DNA of 64,000 bases from Candolleomyces eurysporus (lineage: Eukaryota; Basidiomycota; Agaricomycetes; Agaricales; Psathyrellaceae). Where the stretch lies: NCBI GenBank assembly GCA_027579435.1, contig JANBPK010001038.1, positions 62,001-126,000 of the forward strand, in the 5' to 3' direction. The notes under the pieces were generated by a model. It was not told where the DNA came from. It saw only the letters and a program-made list of their open reading frames with translations, and did not search any database. Below, one piece after another: positions 11,786 through 23,737 of this stretch. The number at the start of each line of letters is the position of its first letter. Within the stretch, counting starts at the first letter, position 1. The position numbers were made by a program, and so were the translations under genes.

Positions 11786-12440
11786 TCAAGTCCGGACATG
11801 CAGCTTCGCCCCCAGCTTCGTAACAATCTCGAAACAGAGTACGAGCAGCAGCTGACCGATGAGGTCCATCAATGCTGAATGGATGGGAAGGGCGTACATA
11901 TCCGGATCACGATTTTTCGACCAGAGCCGGTCGGTGAGGTGTAGGGCGATAGTGAGCGAAGCCAAGACCTACATGCGACCAGAGTCAGTGCTAAGAAAGG
12001 GATGAAATGCAGACAGACGTACCGCACAGCAGAAGAACACGATAGAAAACACCACAAAGAAAACGTGCAGATTTAACCAGCCAAATGCGTTAAGCACGGC
12101 GAGGAAGATAATCTCCACTGGTATCGTGATCAAAAGCAGAGTCACCATCACCAATCTCCGACTGGGTACTGACGCTCGTAAGGCTGAGTTAGCACTCGAG
12201 TTGACTGTTCCAGCATGGAGAGACGTCGATAAACGAGAGACAAACATCGAGCCTGCAGCTCCTGGGAGGCCCAGAGACATCCATAAACCAACGTCCGTCA
12301 TACCCGAACAGAAAAGCCAGAACCAGCATACCACTAATGACTACGGCCAAGATAGCGAAGCCTTCACAAACACATCCAGAACAATCCCGGTCGCGCTGCT
12401 GATGACCATTACACCGAAAATGCGTTCGGGAGTTGTCCGC
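11786..12440 (-). pseudogene. 3' fragment of SLC41/MgtE-type transporter gene (duplication remnant)
   Basis: Bases match the last exons of the complete transporter gene at 14812-16732, including the ends 'DWLWSKNRDPDMYALPIHS' and 'CFEIVTKLGAK' and the stop at 11786-11788. Homology stops near 12440, where the intact copy continues 'gtgaccatccttctgtg'. No start codon or upstream exons precede it, so it cannot make the transporter. It was carried along when the neighbouring F-box gene was duplicated. Confidence 0.8.
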
Positions 12441-12708
12441 AAAAATTTGATCAATCATCACAAGCTTCTCATACAATCATACGTCTAACTAGCTCGGCAT
12501 TAGTGAAAACAACGCTCCATGTTATGAGCGTTGGGATTTACCTCACCCTCCCGGCTCAGGCTGTTCAGAGTATGTAGACGATCGGACAAGTCGTGGTTTG
12601 AAATACATAAATACAGCATGCCAAAAACGCTTCTTGTCCCCAGGCTAAAGATCTGTCATCAGCAAGTGTAAATCTAGGAGTGTTTCCGACTCACACAAAG
12701 GACGTCTA

Positions 12709-14395
12709 TCAAGCCCCGATAGAATAACAACAACCATCCCCGGACAACAGCACTCCCCGAACAATATCAACGACATGCACGCGATTGAAGCCATCTCCAT
12801 GGTTAGTGTCACAGTAATAGGCTATTCGGCACGATGACGGACAAACCGACATAGAAACGAATGCATGGTGATCTGGGTCTGGGTCCAGGAATATTTTGTA
12901 CCACTTGCCAGCATTACTGGCCTCCATGGACGAATAGACCAAGTAGGGGCTTTCGCTGAAGGTAAGGTACGCAGGGGACACCATTAGATGGTGGCCCGAT
13001 GAAAGTACGGGCGCCTTGAGTCCAATCAAGTATCGCCTTGCGTCGGGTTGGGCGAAGGAGAATTGCGAAATAAATGTGATAGATGAAGTTGACGGGTCGT
13101 TAAGTGCAAAGTCAAGCTTGTATCTGCGTACTTGAACGCGGTGTCTGCCGTCTGTATCATCCGTAGCAGGCCCAATAGTATCAAAGACCAGCGGCGATGC
13201 ACGGGAATACCATTTAGAAGGAAGATTGATTAAATTGTGGCATACCGTCAGGAGGGATTCTATATCGGCACCAAGTTCAATGCGGAAATCGGGTGGAAGA
13301 GTAACCTCTTCTGGCCTTGGCTCGAGGATAAGGTTACTATGCATCGGGTCAAGACTTGGCATTTTCCAGCCTATGAGACTTGACGCTGTGAACGCTACCA
13401 CAAAGTCCCCAACCGTGATGAGCTGCGAGAAGGCACGTCAGAAGTGATCCTGTGCACGAGCAACGGCCCTTGAACCCACCTGGAAAATATGGTCCCCACA
13501 TGTCCACACTTTGAACAGGTTTCTGGTAAAATCCCAGGCAAATACGAGGACGTGGTTTACTACGAAGAACAGAAGGTTCCCCGCGATCCAATACAGCCCC
13601 ACATGACGGAAGGCCGTGGCCTGGAAAGAGAATTTGGCCAGGAATCTAATGACAGTGGCCCCAGGAAGTGGACCAACTTCGTATACGTGAAAACTAGATG
13701 CGACAAATGTTATATTCGGGTGGGAGGATGAACGGAGCCACTCACCTGGCGATGGCTACTTCCCTGCGAGTCAGGACGGCGAATCTCAAGAATTTAGACT
13801 GGAATTGAGCCACTGCGAAGGACATGGCCGAATCCACATGCTCAGTACCAAGAGCCACTGGATGGACCTTCATGCGATGAGTTGGGTCTGGCACCCCAAG
13901 GTCCCAAAGGGTGACATCGGCTTGCGACATGCCAAAGAGATACCGACCCCCAGGGACAAGCCACACACGTTCGATATCCCGGCTGGGATAATCAGGGATT
14001 CGCTCTCTTTCGAGGACTTCAACAGAAACAGGATAGAGGACGTAGTTTGCGGTATTTGCCACTTTAGACAGCATGTTGTGCCACAACGTCGGTCCTAAAG
14101 CTGCTCGACGTAGCTCTGACACGTCCATCGATTCGATCGGCTCGTAGGATGGCTCAAAAAGTTCGTTCTTGTAGATGACCAAGCGAAGAGCTGTTTCCCA
14201 AATCTCTCTTTGGGACAAGAGTTCGTGGAACGTTTTACAAGTCTATTATGCAGGAGAGATTAGCCGCACCGTCCATACGATCAAACAGCCTCTTACCTGG
14301 CCCAAAGAGAGAAGATCAGGAGGCTCTATATCCAGGAATATTTGAAGATATAGTTCAAGAGGTAGATCTAAGAATTTGCTTGTAGGGGTCTCCAT
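12709..14395 (-). CDS. F-box domain protein, right copy of tandem pair
   Basis: Starts at ATG 14393-14395 ('METPTSKFLDLPLELYLQIF') and ends TGA 12709-12711. Exon order and nearly all residues follow the left copy at 9705-11373: F-box, 'QREIWETALRL', 'ERVWLVPGGRYLFGMSQADV', 'GATVIRFLAKFSFQA', 'PRPEEVTLPPDFRIELGADI'. All internal frames are open. The C terminus ends 'DGCCYSIGA', unlike the left copy, because of a small shift in frame near 12730. Probable SCF adaptor. It lies 416 bp from the transporter stop and on the same strand. Confidence 0.8.
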
Positions 14396-14811
14396 CGCTG
14401 CGATGGTGGTTCGAAATAAATATCTACAACTCGGGGCGTCCCAACTTCAACCATTCAGACCGTGGGAAATATATGCGCTTGAGCCGAAACGTTGCCGAAG
14501 CCATAGCAGAGGACAGAGGATCTGAGCAGGACCGCTGTTGAGGCACTGTTTTTATGCAGCTTTCGTGTTGTCGAGGGCTGGGTGTTAGAGTCACGAAGAA
14601 AGCCAATCCAATATATATATACAGAATAAATACATATCTTTACCATCCACAACAAGGCTTCATGCCTGGTATCTACTACGGTATCACAGGAGGGTCAAGG
14701 TATGTAAGGTAGTGTGAGTGACTCCGTCCTTCTTTTTGTCTATAACCAGCCCGGCTCGGACTATCTATTTCAAAGAAAACTTTGATGGTCAATTGGAATT
14801 CGGTAGAAGAA
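14396..14811. other. Intergenic, 5' flank of F-box gene and 3' flank of transporter
   Basis: Near-identical to 11374-11785 in the left copy. No coding signal. 'tatatatatacagaataaata' at about 14611 is AT-rich and may contribute to 3' end formation or the promoter. Confidence 0.4.
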
Positions 14812-16732
14812 TCAAGTCCGGACATGCAACTTCGCCCCCAGCTTCGTAACAATCTCGAAACAGAGTACGAGCAGCAGCTGACCAATGAGGTCCATCAATG
14901 CTGAATGGATGGGAAGGGCGTACATATCCGGATCCCGATTTTTCGACCAGAGCCAGTCGGTGAGGTGTAGGGCGATAGTGAGCGAAGCCAAGACCTACAT
15001 GCGACCAGAGTCAGTGCTAAGAAAGGGATGGAATGCAGACAGACGTACCGCACAGCAGAAGAACACGATAGAAAACACCACAAAGAAAATGTGCAGATTT
15101 AACCAGCCAAATGCGTTAAGCACGGCGAGGAAAATAATCTCCACTGGTATTGTGATCAAAAGCAGAGTCACCATCACCAATCTCCGACTGGGCTCTGACG
15201 CTCGTAAGGCTGAGTTAGCACTCGAGTTGACCGCTGCAGCATGGAGAGACGTCGACAGACGAGAGACGAATATCGAGCCTGCAGCTCCTGGGAGGCCTAG
15301 AGACATCCATCAACCAACGTCCGTCATACCCGAACACGAAGGCCATAATCAACATACCACTAATGACCACAGCCAATATAGCGAAGCCTTCGTATCGGCT
15401 GACAAACATATCCAGAACAATTCCGGTCGCGCTGCTGATGACCATTGCAGCGAAAAGCGGTGACCATCCTTCTGTGATGAGTGATTTCACATGGGGATTT
15501 CTGACGGTGTACACCAGGCAGACAACCGCAGTGATGACCATCAAGATTCCGACTATGAATGGTATGGGCGTCCGGAGGAAGGGAAGGAGGAGTGTCGACA
15601 CGAAGCCAACAAGGCAGAGGGTAACGAGGTCGCCTAGGCAGGATGCTACAGCGGGCGCGATGTTATCTGGATAGAAAAGAACATGAGTCTCTAAGGATAT
15701 GATAGAAGGAGCTGTAAAGTTTGCATACCTGGATCGAGTCTGAATTTCCGACATGCGACGATGAGGAAACACATGAATGAGCCCAGGATCAAGCCTGAGA
15801 GGAACGCGGAGGACATGGCTGTTGCTGCGACCATGATTAGGCTACCAACATAGGCAATCAGAGGTGAGCTAGGTTGGGCAGAAGCGGTGGATGACTGACG
15901 TAGGGAATCCTGAGTGCCGGACACTGGACTCGGGGGGTAGGTGAGGAATTGGCTTTCTTGCTTCAAGTATGTGTCGGATGGTGAGGGTGGAATTGGATGG
16001 CGGGGTCTCTACGGTGATGGATTCGGCACGGGGAACAATCTTACCAAGGACAAGGGAGACGCAGGCTGCGACGAAGGAGACAGAGATTGCTTGGATTTGC
16101 AGCAACGTCCAGTTTCCTAGCAGCATGGCTCGCATGATTTTAGGGTCGTCTAGCTCTCCCATATTGGCGGCGGTGGAGAGTCGAGCGGAGAGGTTCATTT
16201 CAAGATTTCCTTGGAGGTTGAGAACGGTGGGGATGATCATAATTAGTTGGTCGACTTGTAACATTGCGTCCCAACGCTGCGCATATGTCGGTGAGCGTTG
16301 CAAGGCAGTGATGAGGATTACACACCGAGACGCTGTCGAGAAGCTTTCCAGTGAATAGCAAGCTTATAGTCGTCATAAGCAATGCAGGGGCTGCCTAGTA
16401 AGAGTCGTATTAGAACGTCCTCGGCCAGCTGGCATTGGGCTCACCTCCACGACGATGCTTTTGACTTTATGCCATAGCTTGCCTGCTGTCTCCAGTCGAG
16501 ACGACCCTGTGTATTCCCGTCGATGCCCATCGTGGTGACCCGAGCTTTCGAGCAGTCCTCTCTGTCCTTCGTCGACATCGAATTCGTCGTCGTCAGAGTC
16601 GGACGACTCGTCCGCAGGCTTGTGTGGTGCTCCGTTCAGAGGTTTTTGGTCTTGTCGGTCTGGCGCGCCGTTGATGGCGAGCATTTCGACATCGTCGTCG
16701 AGGGAGCCTCTTCCAGGCGAATTTTGGTTCAT
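14812..16732 (-). CDS. SLC41/MgtE-type divalent cation (Mg2+) transporter
   Basis: Starts at ATG 16730-16732 ('MNQNSPGRGSLDDD') and ends TGA 14812-14814. An acidic Ser/Asp-rich cytosolic N terminus (about 100 residues) precedes 'TTISLLFTGKLLDSVS'. The first MgtE repeat carries 'LIMIIPTVLNLQGNLEMNLS' and 'ARLSTAANMGELDDPKIM'; the second carries 'DNIAPAVASCLGDLVTLCLV'. The paired N-L-x-G-N-L-E / D-N-x-A-P signatures are those of SLC41. The C-terminal segment is 'DWLWSKNRDPDMYALPIHS'. Predicted role is Mg2+ or related cation transport at a membrane, from family knowledge. It is divergent from ADA3 with 244 bp between start codons. Its 3' part is duplicated at 11786-12440. Confidence 0.85.
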
Positions 16733-16976
16733 GGCGACATGCAGGTGAGGCAATGGAGCTTGAGCAAAGCGCTCACGAGCCTGTCGCGCGCGTAATAGGC
16801 GTGGAAAAATGAGTGGCCAGCTCGACCCAATATGGTCTGCCAGTGATCTGTTATAAACCTTCTTGGTTCCCGACCACCACGACCACGACCACCACTGCTC
16901 GGATTAGGCTCCTATCGCCTGCTTTCACGGCGCACAAGAGCACGACCGCGAGCGCATCGGTTTCGCTCCAGAAGCG
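16733..16976. promoter_or_regulatory. Short shared intergenic promoter region (transporter / ADA3)
   Basis: 244 bp separate two divergent ATGs. It must hold the promoters of both genes. It contains a CCACGACCACGACCACCACT stretch at about 16876-16895; no specific factor site is claimed. Confidence 0.5.
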
Positions 16977-19227
16977 ATGGCGAAACCATCCAGTTTCCCC
17001 TTGCCCCCGGCGGTGCGTTCTTCTTTGCTGAAGAACCCCCCGGAAATGTCTTCGGTGCCTTCAATTGAAGAGCTCGAGCAGCTGCATTCAGAACTCAAGC
17101 TTCTACGACAGTCAGCAGTAGCCCGGGGCAAGAAGGCGAGCGATGATTTGCGAACAATTCAAGACCTGATGCGGCGGTTGAAGGAGAAGGAGAAGGGCAA
17201 GGCCAAAGCTGTGGACAAGGTGAAGAGGGAGCGCGATTGTATGTCTATTTTCTTTCAGAATCCAAGTCTTGACTCTGACTCTTTGCCTCCTGACCTCTTT
17301 ATACGTGCTATGGTGCTCCGAAATCCCATTGTTCTTAATTCATGTAAAATCACTGTTCCTCTGAACACTCAAACAAACCATATCTGGCCCATGTGCCTGC
17401 AGATACACCAATACCATCAGAGGACTCTCGCCATGGACATCTACCTGGATCCAAACCACGGATGGGCACTAATTCAATACCACCATCAGCACGCTCGTCC
17501 GTCGATCCGCGGCGGTCGTGAGTGCTCTCTGCGTTCTTGCCCCATCTGTAATTTAACATTTACTCGTAGCGCATACGACGACNAAAAAACTGCTCAAGAA
17601 GCGGAAGCACGTCGAAGTCGATCCAGGGGAAAGTGATGGAAACCGTATGTCTGGTCACCCATTGTCGGCACGAGCTACTCAGAACCGTTGACCATCGCAG
17701 ATTCTCAACGTCCCCGCAAAGGCTCCCCAGCTGTGGCAAGCCTCTCGTCAACCTCTATATCGCAGAAAGTACATAAACCTATCGTTCCCCCGCCACCGCC
17801 CCACCCCAAGGTTTGTTCTATATCCTCACCATGAGGCTCCGCTCTCACAGCAAACTACCACCTTCCGCTGTAGGTATCTTCTGGACCTGACTGGACCATT
17901 TCAGAAACCCAAGTCCTCCTACCTACTCGACCTCCAATACCGCCACCACCCCAACCTGGGCCCAGTCGACCTATCGACATTACAACAGACTTCAGCAAGA
18001 TGAAACCACCTGCTCAAACAGGCATAAGCACCTTTTACTCAAGCGTTGAGCCCTACCTTCGGCCTATCAGCGAAGAAGATCTCGGTTTCCTCGAATACAC
18101 CGGTGACGAAGTAGAACCATTCGTTATGCCCAAGCTCGGTGTCCATTACCTCGAATTGTGGGAGGAGCAAGATGCCAATGGTTTTCCTAATGTGCACAAG
18201 ACCAAGGAAGCTCCAGCTTCTGCGTTTGTTGCGCCTAAACCGACATGGGATCCGTCGACGCTCATGGAGCAGGATTTGATCACCGAAGAAAAGGGACACG
18301 GTCCTCTCACCGAACGTGTTATCAGTGCTCTGTTGCCCATTCCCGATCTTGGTTGGAAGGGAGTGAAGGCTGCTGAGGACGCAATGGAGGGTAGACCTGG
18401 TGGTAGTGGAGCTGCCGCTGCGCGCAGGGAGCGTCTGAACGTATCCGATCTCGAAAACCGAATACGCGATACGATGCGGTATCATGGCTTGCTTGATACT
18501 GTGGTACGTTTACTCACCCTCTTCCCCTGCTAACCTTTTTCGGAATTGGTCGCTGAATCCGGTGAATTTATAACAGCCTGATTTCAGTGAAAAAGTCGAC
18601 GACCCAGTTGCCACAGCCCTCCGCCAAGCGCAAGCAGAACTCCGAGTAGTTTTGGCGACGAATAAAGCTCGTAAGGAGCGGTTAGCAGCCATCGCACGAG
18701 ATAGGTTGGGGTATCAAGAATACCTCGAGAGCCGAGACGCACTCGACAAGAACATCACCGCACTCTACGCCAAGTTGCAAAAGAAAGACGTCCCGAAGTT
18801 GAGCAAGAAGAAGAAGAAACCGTTAGCGGGAGCGGCGGCGGCGTCGGCTGCTGCTGCTGCGGCTAATGCAGAGGCGCTGGAGAATGGGTCGGGGCCTCCA
18901 CCACCGTGTCCTGCGGCACTTGGCCTCACACCTGATGAGGATCTCAATCTTACGGTGTCTGACCAGCTGAAGACGTACGTTGAGACAAGGATGCAGTGGG
19001 TGAAGGAGGTGGGGTCGGTATTCGACGAGTTGCAGAAAGCGAATCCCGGGAGGATCTGGGGCTTTCCGATGGAGAGTATTTATAAGGGGGTTGATGAGGA
19101 AGTGAGGGAAAAGCTGGCAAAAGAAAATATGATGACGGGTAGTAGTGGAGGCTCTGGTAGTCCGATGAAGGTCGACCCCAAGGGCAAAGGAAGGGTTGTG
19201 GACAGCGATGCGATGGATATCGGGTGA
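16977..19227 (+). CDS. ADA3: ADA3/NGG1, SAGA-type histone acetyltransferase complex subunit
   Basis: Starts at ATG 16977 and ends TGA 19225-19227. The N terminus is coiled-coil-like ('SIEELEQLHSELKLLRQS', then a Lys/Glu-rich run). A later exon carries the basic patch 'KKLLKKRKHVEVDPGE', a likely nuclear signal. The diagnostic part is 'ISTFYSSVEPYLRPISEEDL' through 'HGPLTERVISALLP', 'LENRIRDTMRYHGLL', then 'LRQAQAELRVVLATNKARKE' and 'QEYLESRDALDKNITALYAK'. This matches the conserved C-terminal Ada3 domain, which links GCN5 and ADA2 in SAGA/ADA complexes. Introns are short, for example one starting near 17239 and one spanning about 18505-18585. The N at 17583 is an inserted position; dropping it gives the Lys-rich frame. 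Confidence 0.85.
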
Positions 19228-19761
19228 TTTTCGCTTGCGGATTGAAAGATCCAACCAGTCCCAGCTTCCGTTGGCACCGCCTGTTGGACATTCCCTTTAT
19301 ATTCTCCTCCCTCTCATTCTATTCCCCACCGCATCTCACGATTCGTTTTCCCTTTCAGCTGTATTCAAACTTTCTCTTGTCGTACCCTTAATTGATCGTC
19401 ACATTGTCGTTCTTCTTTTCTTCTTTCCTTCCTTCCTTTCTTTGGCTTCTCTTTGCTGTTTATTCATGGGCATGATAACATACACACACATCCACATAGT
19501 AGCTTTTTATTTCGTCTTCCTTTATTTTTTTTTGTGCGTTTTCTGTTGCTTTCGTCGCCNTTTTTTTCCTGTTACGACATTCATGACACTACTATTAGCA
19601 CATACCCCCAGTCTGTTGCATGTTCCAGTAAATTGAAGGATATATGTATTTGAGTGATTATATCTGTTTCGTTCGACCCCTCGTCCGTCATTAGGCTAGT
19701 AAGCGAAAGAGAGATAGTTCGGGAGAGATGACGAGCAAAAACAAAAAAAAACCTGTCGCAA
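19228..19761. other. ADA3 3' flank, pyrimidine-rich
   Basis: Strongly T/C-rich with a poly-T run after the N at 19560. No gene is supported; the open frames here are low-complexity. Likely 3' UTR and terminator of ADA3. Confidence 0.4.
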
Positions 19762-19849
19762 TGCATTAAGGGGGAATCGAACCCCCGGCGGGTCGAGTCA
19801 ATTCATACTCGAATGGCAACGACCCAGGTTACCACTACCCCATTAATGC
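19762..19849 (-). tRNA. tRNA-Gly(GCC) with 17-nt intron
   Basis: On the minus strand the 7-bp acceptor stem pairs GCATTAA with TTAATGC, followed by discriminator A. The T arm is GGGGG-TTCGATT-CCCCC type, and the anticodon stem pairs GGTCG with CGACC. The loop reads TT-GCC-A, giving anticodon GCC at 19815-19817 (minus strand). An intron of 17 nt (19797-19813) sits directly after position 37, the canonical place for nuclear tRNA introns. A 19-nt remnant of its 5' end lies at 23719-23737. Confidence 0.9.
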
Positions 19850-21264
19850 GACGATAATTGTTGCGAGTCTTGACCAGTCAGGTAGGCTACTCCGGTATGC
19901 TCTAGGTGAACGAACATGGAACTCCATGTAGCCACAGGATGTGCGAAGACGGGGCTTTGACAGGATAGGTTACATTGACAAGGAGGATATATCTGAGGCA
20001 GTTACTTCATCTCATCGATTTTTTCCAAGTCCTTCCCGCTGTATCCATGGCCTACTCCTCTGAGAGGCTGCCAGTGGAACAAACGCCGTTCGGAGTTTGC
20101 AGATGTCCGTTGGAGCATACTTGCACTGCATCTCAGGTTTTCCTCTCGTCGACGCTGTGTTCTGTCTAACATCATGTCGCCGGTTTACGGTCTATTCTTA
20201 CGACTCCCATGTCTGTTTCAGCAGATACCGGGGCTTTCAAGTTTGGTTATATCCAAGACAAGCCTGCCGGGGACAAGTTCTTGGTGCAGGCTTCGCGCTG
20301 CCCTTTTGATCGTCACAGAACGCATCGCAGTCGTCAGTGGACGAGACTAAGCGTGTGCGCCGGTCCTGTTACATAGATGAATCATGTGCATTGAAAGAGA
20401 GCCCCAACATCCATATCAGCGAACAAAGTATCGATCGACCAGGTCTCGTTGAGCTCTGCTTTGGCTCTGGTTTCAATTTTNTTTTTTTTTTGTTTTGAAG
20501 TCCATGCGAACAAAACTATCCGTTCTCCCGTTGATTTCTGATTTCGGAGTCAACTTGCCAATAAGCTCCTGTTCGTCCCCATCAAAGAAAATCAAAAACC
20601 AACGGCGACATCATCTAGCCTATTGATTCCTTGTTACCTGATAGGCTTGACGAGGTCTTATTCCGTCTCCGTCGAAACGATAAAGTTTGAGACCCAAGAT
20701 CTCAGGAGAAAGACAGTTCTTTAGAAAGCGATAGACCCATTCGCCTCCATTTGTCTTCGCATCTTTTTTTTTGTTTTGGAGTCGAAAAAACAACCGGTGG
20801 GCCTTGTGGTTTCTGATACGACCGTCATACCAATTGGGCTCAATTTGAACGACCTTGCCCAAATCTTATCTGTCCTCGTCCGGGCACCCTCAGGCTCCCA
20901 ACCAGCCCGAGTGTCCATTCCAAAAGGAATCTTCAAGCAAAGAGTTGAGAGAAACGGGTCAATAGTCTCCAAAATAGCTGAAATTTGGTCCACGTCTCGT
21001 CAAACCAAACATATCAATCTCTTAATCCATGCACAAGACCAGCCCTTAGAATCAACGAATCAGAATATGGCTCGAGGCTTAGATGTGAAGCGCCCTGCTC
21101 TCGGGGTCCGAGGGACACGGCATACGCTCACATAATGGAGACGGGGTCGGATGCACCTGAAGTCCGTTATTGGTGAGCGGCGCACTAATAGCGCTGAACG
21201 TTGAACGCTAAATTGCGGTCCATCCTGACTTACCCACTTGTCTTGCCCATCTCAGAGTCATTCC
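19850..21264. other. Intergenic, left copy of duplicated flank
   Basis: About 1.4 kb between the tRNA and the DUF6533 gene. It aligns with about 23738-25183. A minus-strand frame at 20620-20993 is partly conserved in the second copy (24493-24807), with 'GARTRTDK', 'IGMTVV' and 'NGSI' in common. Stops and frame changes interrupt it in both copies, so it may be a decayed gene. The N at 20481 is in a poly-T run. Confidence 0.4.
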
Positions 21265-22863
21265 ATGGACAGTATATCCGCTACCGCTCTCTCTCTGAGC
21301 CGCTTCCAAACCACAAAAGTGAGTCCTCTCGACTGAGAAGTGATCGCGGAAGTGTTGACCGTCGTTCAACCGAAATGACAGTACTTCAATGGTAGGCCGT
21401 CTGCTCCTTTCAAATTATTTGGGAAGACCATCTCATACTCATGCGGTGTTTACCGTTTTAGTTGCCGCCTTCACGTACCTCATTTCGGACTACTTTCAGA
21501 CGTTGGATCTGGAGGTACGGTTCCGCCGGTCACCTTTCACGCTCGAGTTCTTCTGAATCTCGTTGGGTTTTGATAGGTCAAATACATTTGGGGCCACAAA
21601 CTCAGTCCTGTGATTGCGCTATTTATGGCAACGCGATACCTTGGATTTATCGTGCTATCTTTGCTCTTCTATTGTACGTTCTCCCATCCAGCAACGTCCC
21701 TTGGAAAACCATACTGACCTGCGATATTCATAGTCCAATTTGGCGCCAATTTAACCCCACAGGTATACCACTCAAACGCCTTCTTGTTGGAGAAAGATAA
21801 CCTAACGTGGATCTCGTCAGAATTGTGAGATCATACACGGGGCCATGATATGTTGGTGGCGTTTCACATCGTTCTTGGTTAACGGGACTGACAATGAGGT
21901 TATTGCAGTCCTTCAAGCAGCCAGTACAGCGGCAGCAGATGCTATCATGTTTGTACGCATCCACGCCCTTGCAAACAGAAGTAGAACTATGTCGATCTAT
22001 CTACCAGTTCATTTTTAGTGCGTTATCAAATCATTGTCCAAGAGTCCTCTCCCACTGACTCACAACTCTCCTAGACCGTGTACATTTCCTTCTACTCGGT
22101 GTTTCTTTACGACCTGACTACGCTTCGATGTCAGTGTTATTTCTCTCCGGTCAGATCGAACCCGAGGCTCTGACTTAAGCTCATGATGCGCTGCAGGGGA
22201 CCCATCGCCGTACCCATCGGAAATGCCCTGCGTCATCGAAGGACGCACGGTCAACAGGGTTATGATTCCGCTAATGATAATGCTAGTCAATCTCCTCGGT
22301 AAGTGTAAATTTCTTGACTGCTCGCCACTAAAATATATCTCACCAGAGGTTAGTTGCTTGCATCCTCAGCATCTGGTACGGACGTCGTAACTACCGCAAC
22401 TCAAGCAGTCCGCTCTTGGAAATATTCTATATCGATGGAACAATATACTTCTTAATTATTGGAGGTGAGTTGCCTTTGCTTCAGTTGGCTGGGCAACTGT
22501 GCCAGTGGCGATTAACACCGTCTGCTTCTAGTGATTGTCGCCGCACTTGTAGCGGTTATACACAGGCCAGTAAGTCCATTTTGTCAGTGACCAAAATTTT
22601 ACTACAGACTGACATATATCCACTTCCAGATAGAATATCATTTTCTGCTTGCAGGGTGAGTCGTGGCTGGACTGTAACTGCTCGTTCATTACTGATAATG
22701 AGGGGACCGATACGACTTTGACAGAGTGCATCAAGCCGCCCACTCTACGCTCACAGCTAGGATCATGCTTCGTTTCAGAGAAATGGCTCGCAAGCCTGGA
22801 ACAATGTGTGAGCTCACACTGACGACCTTTATGTGCGCCCCAATCCAATTGCTGGAGACATAG
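21265..22863 (+). CDS. DUF6533 multi-pass membrane protein, copy 1
   Basis: Starts at ATG 21265 ('MDSISATALSLSRFQTTK'), followed by many small exons. Joined exons give 'FTYLISDYFQTLDLE', 'VKYIWGHKLSPVIALFMATR' and 'YLGFIVLSLLFY'. This is the signature of the DUF6533 domain at the N terminus of agaricomycete seven-helix proteins of unknown function. The last exon reads 'VHQAAHSTLTARIMLRFREM' and stops at TAG 22861-22863, matching the usual end of this family. Introns have GT-AG ends and are about 50-60 bp. The middle exons were followed only roughly. It resembles a receptor in topology but is not STE3. Confidence 0.7.
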
Positions 22864-23718
22864 GAAAGTGGCGACAGGGAAGATGTGACCACGGCGATAC
22901 TTCCGTAGAGCTCTGAATTGTCGTCAAAGGAATACTTGAAATTGAAGGGATCATCGTTACATCATACATCCAGTAGGGTTAAAAAATAATTTTCAACACC
23001 TTTCTACCGGCATCACTTCCTTCCTTTAGACCGGATTACTCAAGTTGGTCCTATTCCTTGAACAAGCTTTCTCGTTGCGGCCTCAGGCCTCCGCCCCTGC
23101 CTTGACCTTCGTGCCTTCTAATTTCTTGGAGTTCCCTGAGCCGCACGGCTGCTTAGATTAGAATAGCCTGTGCGAGAGCAAGGGATAACGCCGCCTTGCA
23201 GTATTTTGAGTCCTCCTGCACCACACGCCGCGGCGGTAGGTCACACAAGAGGGTTAACACGGGCTATGAGAGTATGAGTCTGTATGAAGCGGCTGATGCT
23301 CTGCACAGCAAGCCCAGAAGCATTTTTTACCAGTGTGAAAGCAGAAGCAGGCAACTAAAGAAGAGCGGCAACGACTCAGACCCTCGCGTCGTTCTGGGGA
23401 ACTAGAAGCAGTAATAAAGCTCCACGAAGCTTTTTATCGGAGAACAGCGGCCAGGGTGATGCCGGTGATGGCTGCAGATGCCGCAAGCACCGTCAAGCAC
23501 CGTCTTGGCGGACGATGACTTGACGATGACCCTCCGAGTCAAAAATGCCTCGTAACTCGGAACCTTCCCTCAGGCCTCAAAGTTTGAGCAGTGCTGTTCC
23601 TGGGCTTTGCGGCATTTCTGCATGCCTTATACTTCTCCGGAGTCTACAGCCCAGACTTGGGGGCCTTGAAGGGTAAACCTTGAGCCAACAGTTCCAGAAA
23701 AACAAATAGATGCACCTC
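22864..23718. other. Intergenic between duplication copies
   Basis: 3' flank of DUF6533 copy 1 (up to about 22960 matches the flank of copy 2), then about 750 bp with no similarity elsewhere in the window and no gene supported. Confidence 0.4.
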
Positions 23719-23737
23719 ACCACTACCCCATTAATGC
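23719..23737 (-). pseudogene. tRNA-Gly 5' fragment at duplication breakpoint
   Basis: The 19 bases are the first 19 nt of the tRNA-Gly at 19762-19849 (acceptor 5' strand to D loop). The rest of the tRNA is absent. Homology to the left copy continues to the right, so the duplication breakpoint lies inside the tRNA gene. Confidence 0.75.

Larger units (their letters stand above)
9485..15450. repeat. Tandem duplication of about 3.0 kb (F-box gene plus transporter 3' end)
   Basis: The left copy is about 9485-12440 and the right copy about 12515-15450. Matching landmarks keep a near-constant offset of about 3.0 kb: the string 'gcgttgggatttacctcaccctcccggctcaggct', the F-box start codons (11373 and 14395) and the transporter stops (11786 and 14812). 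The junction lies near 12445-12515, where sequence homologous to the downstream flank of the left F-box gene abuts the truncated transporter. Confidence 0.85.
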
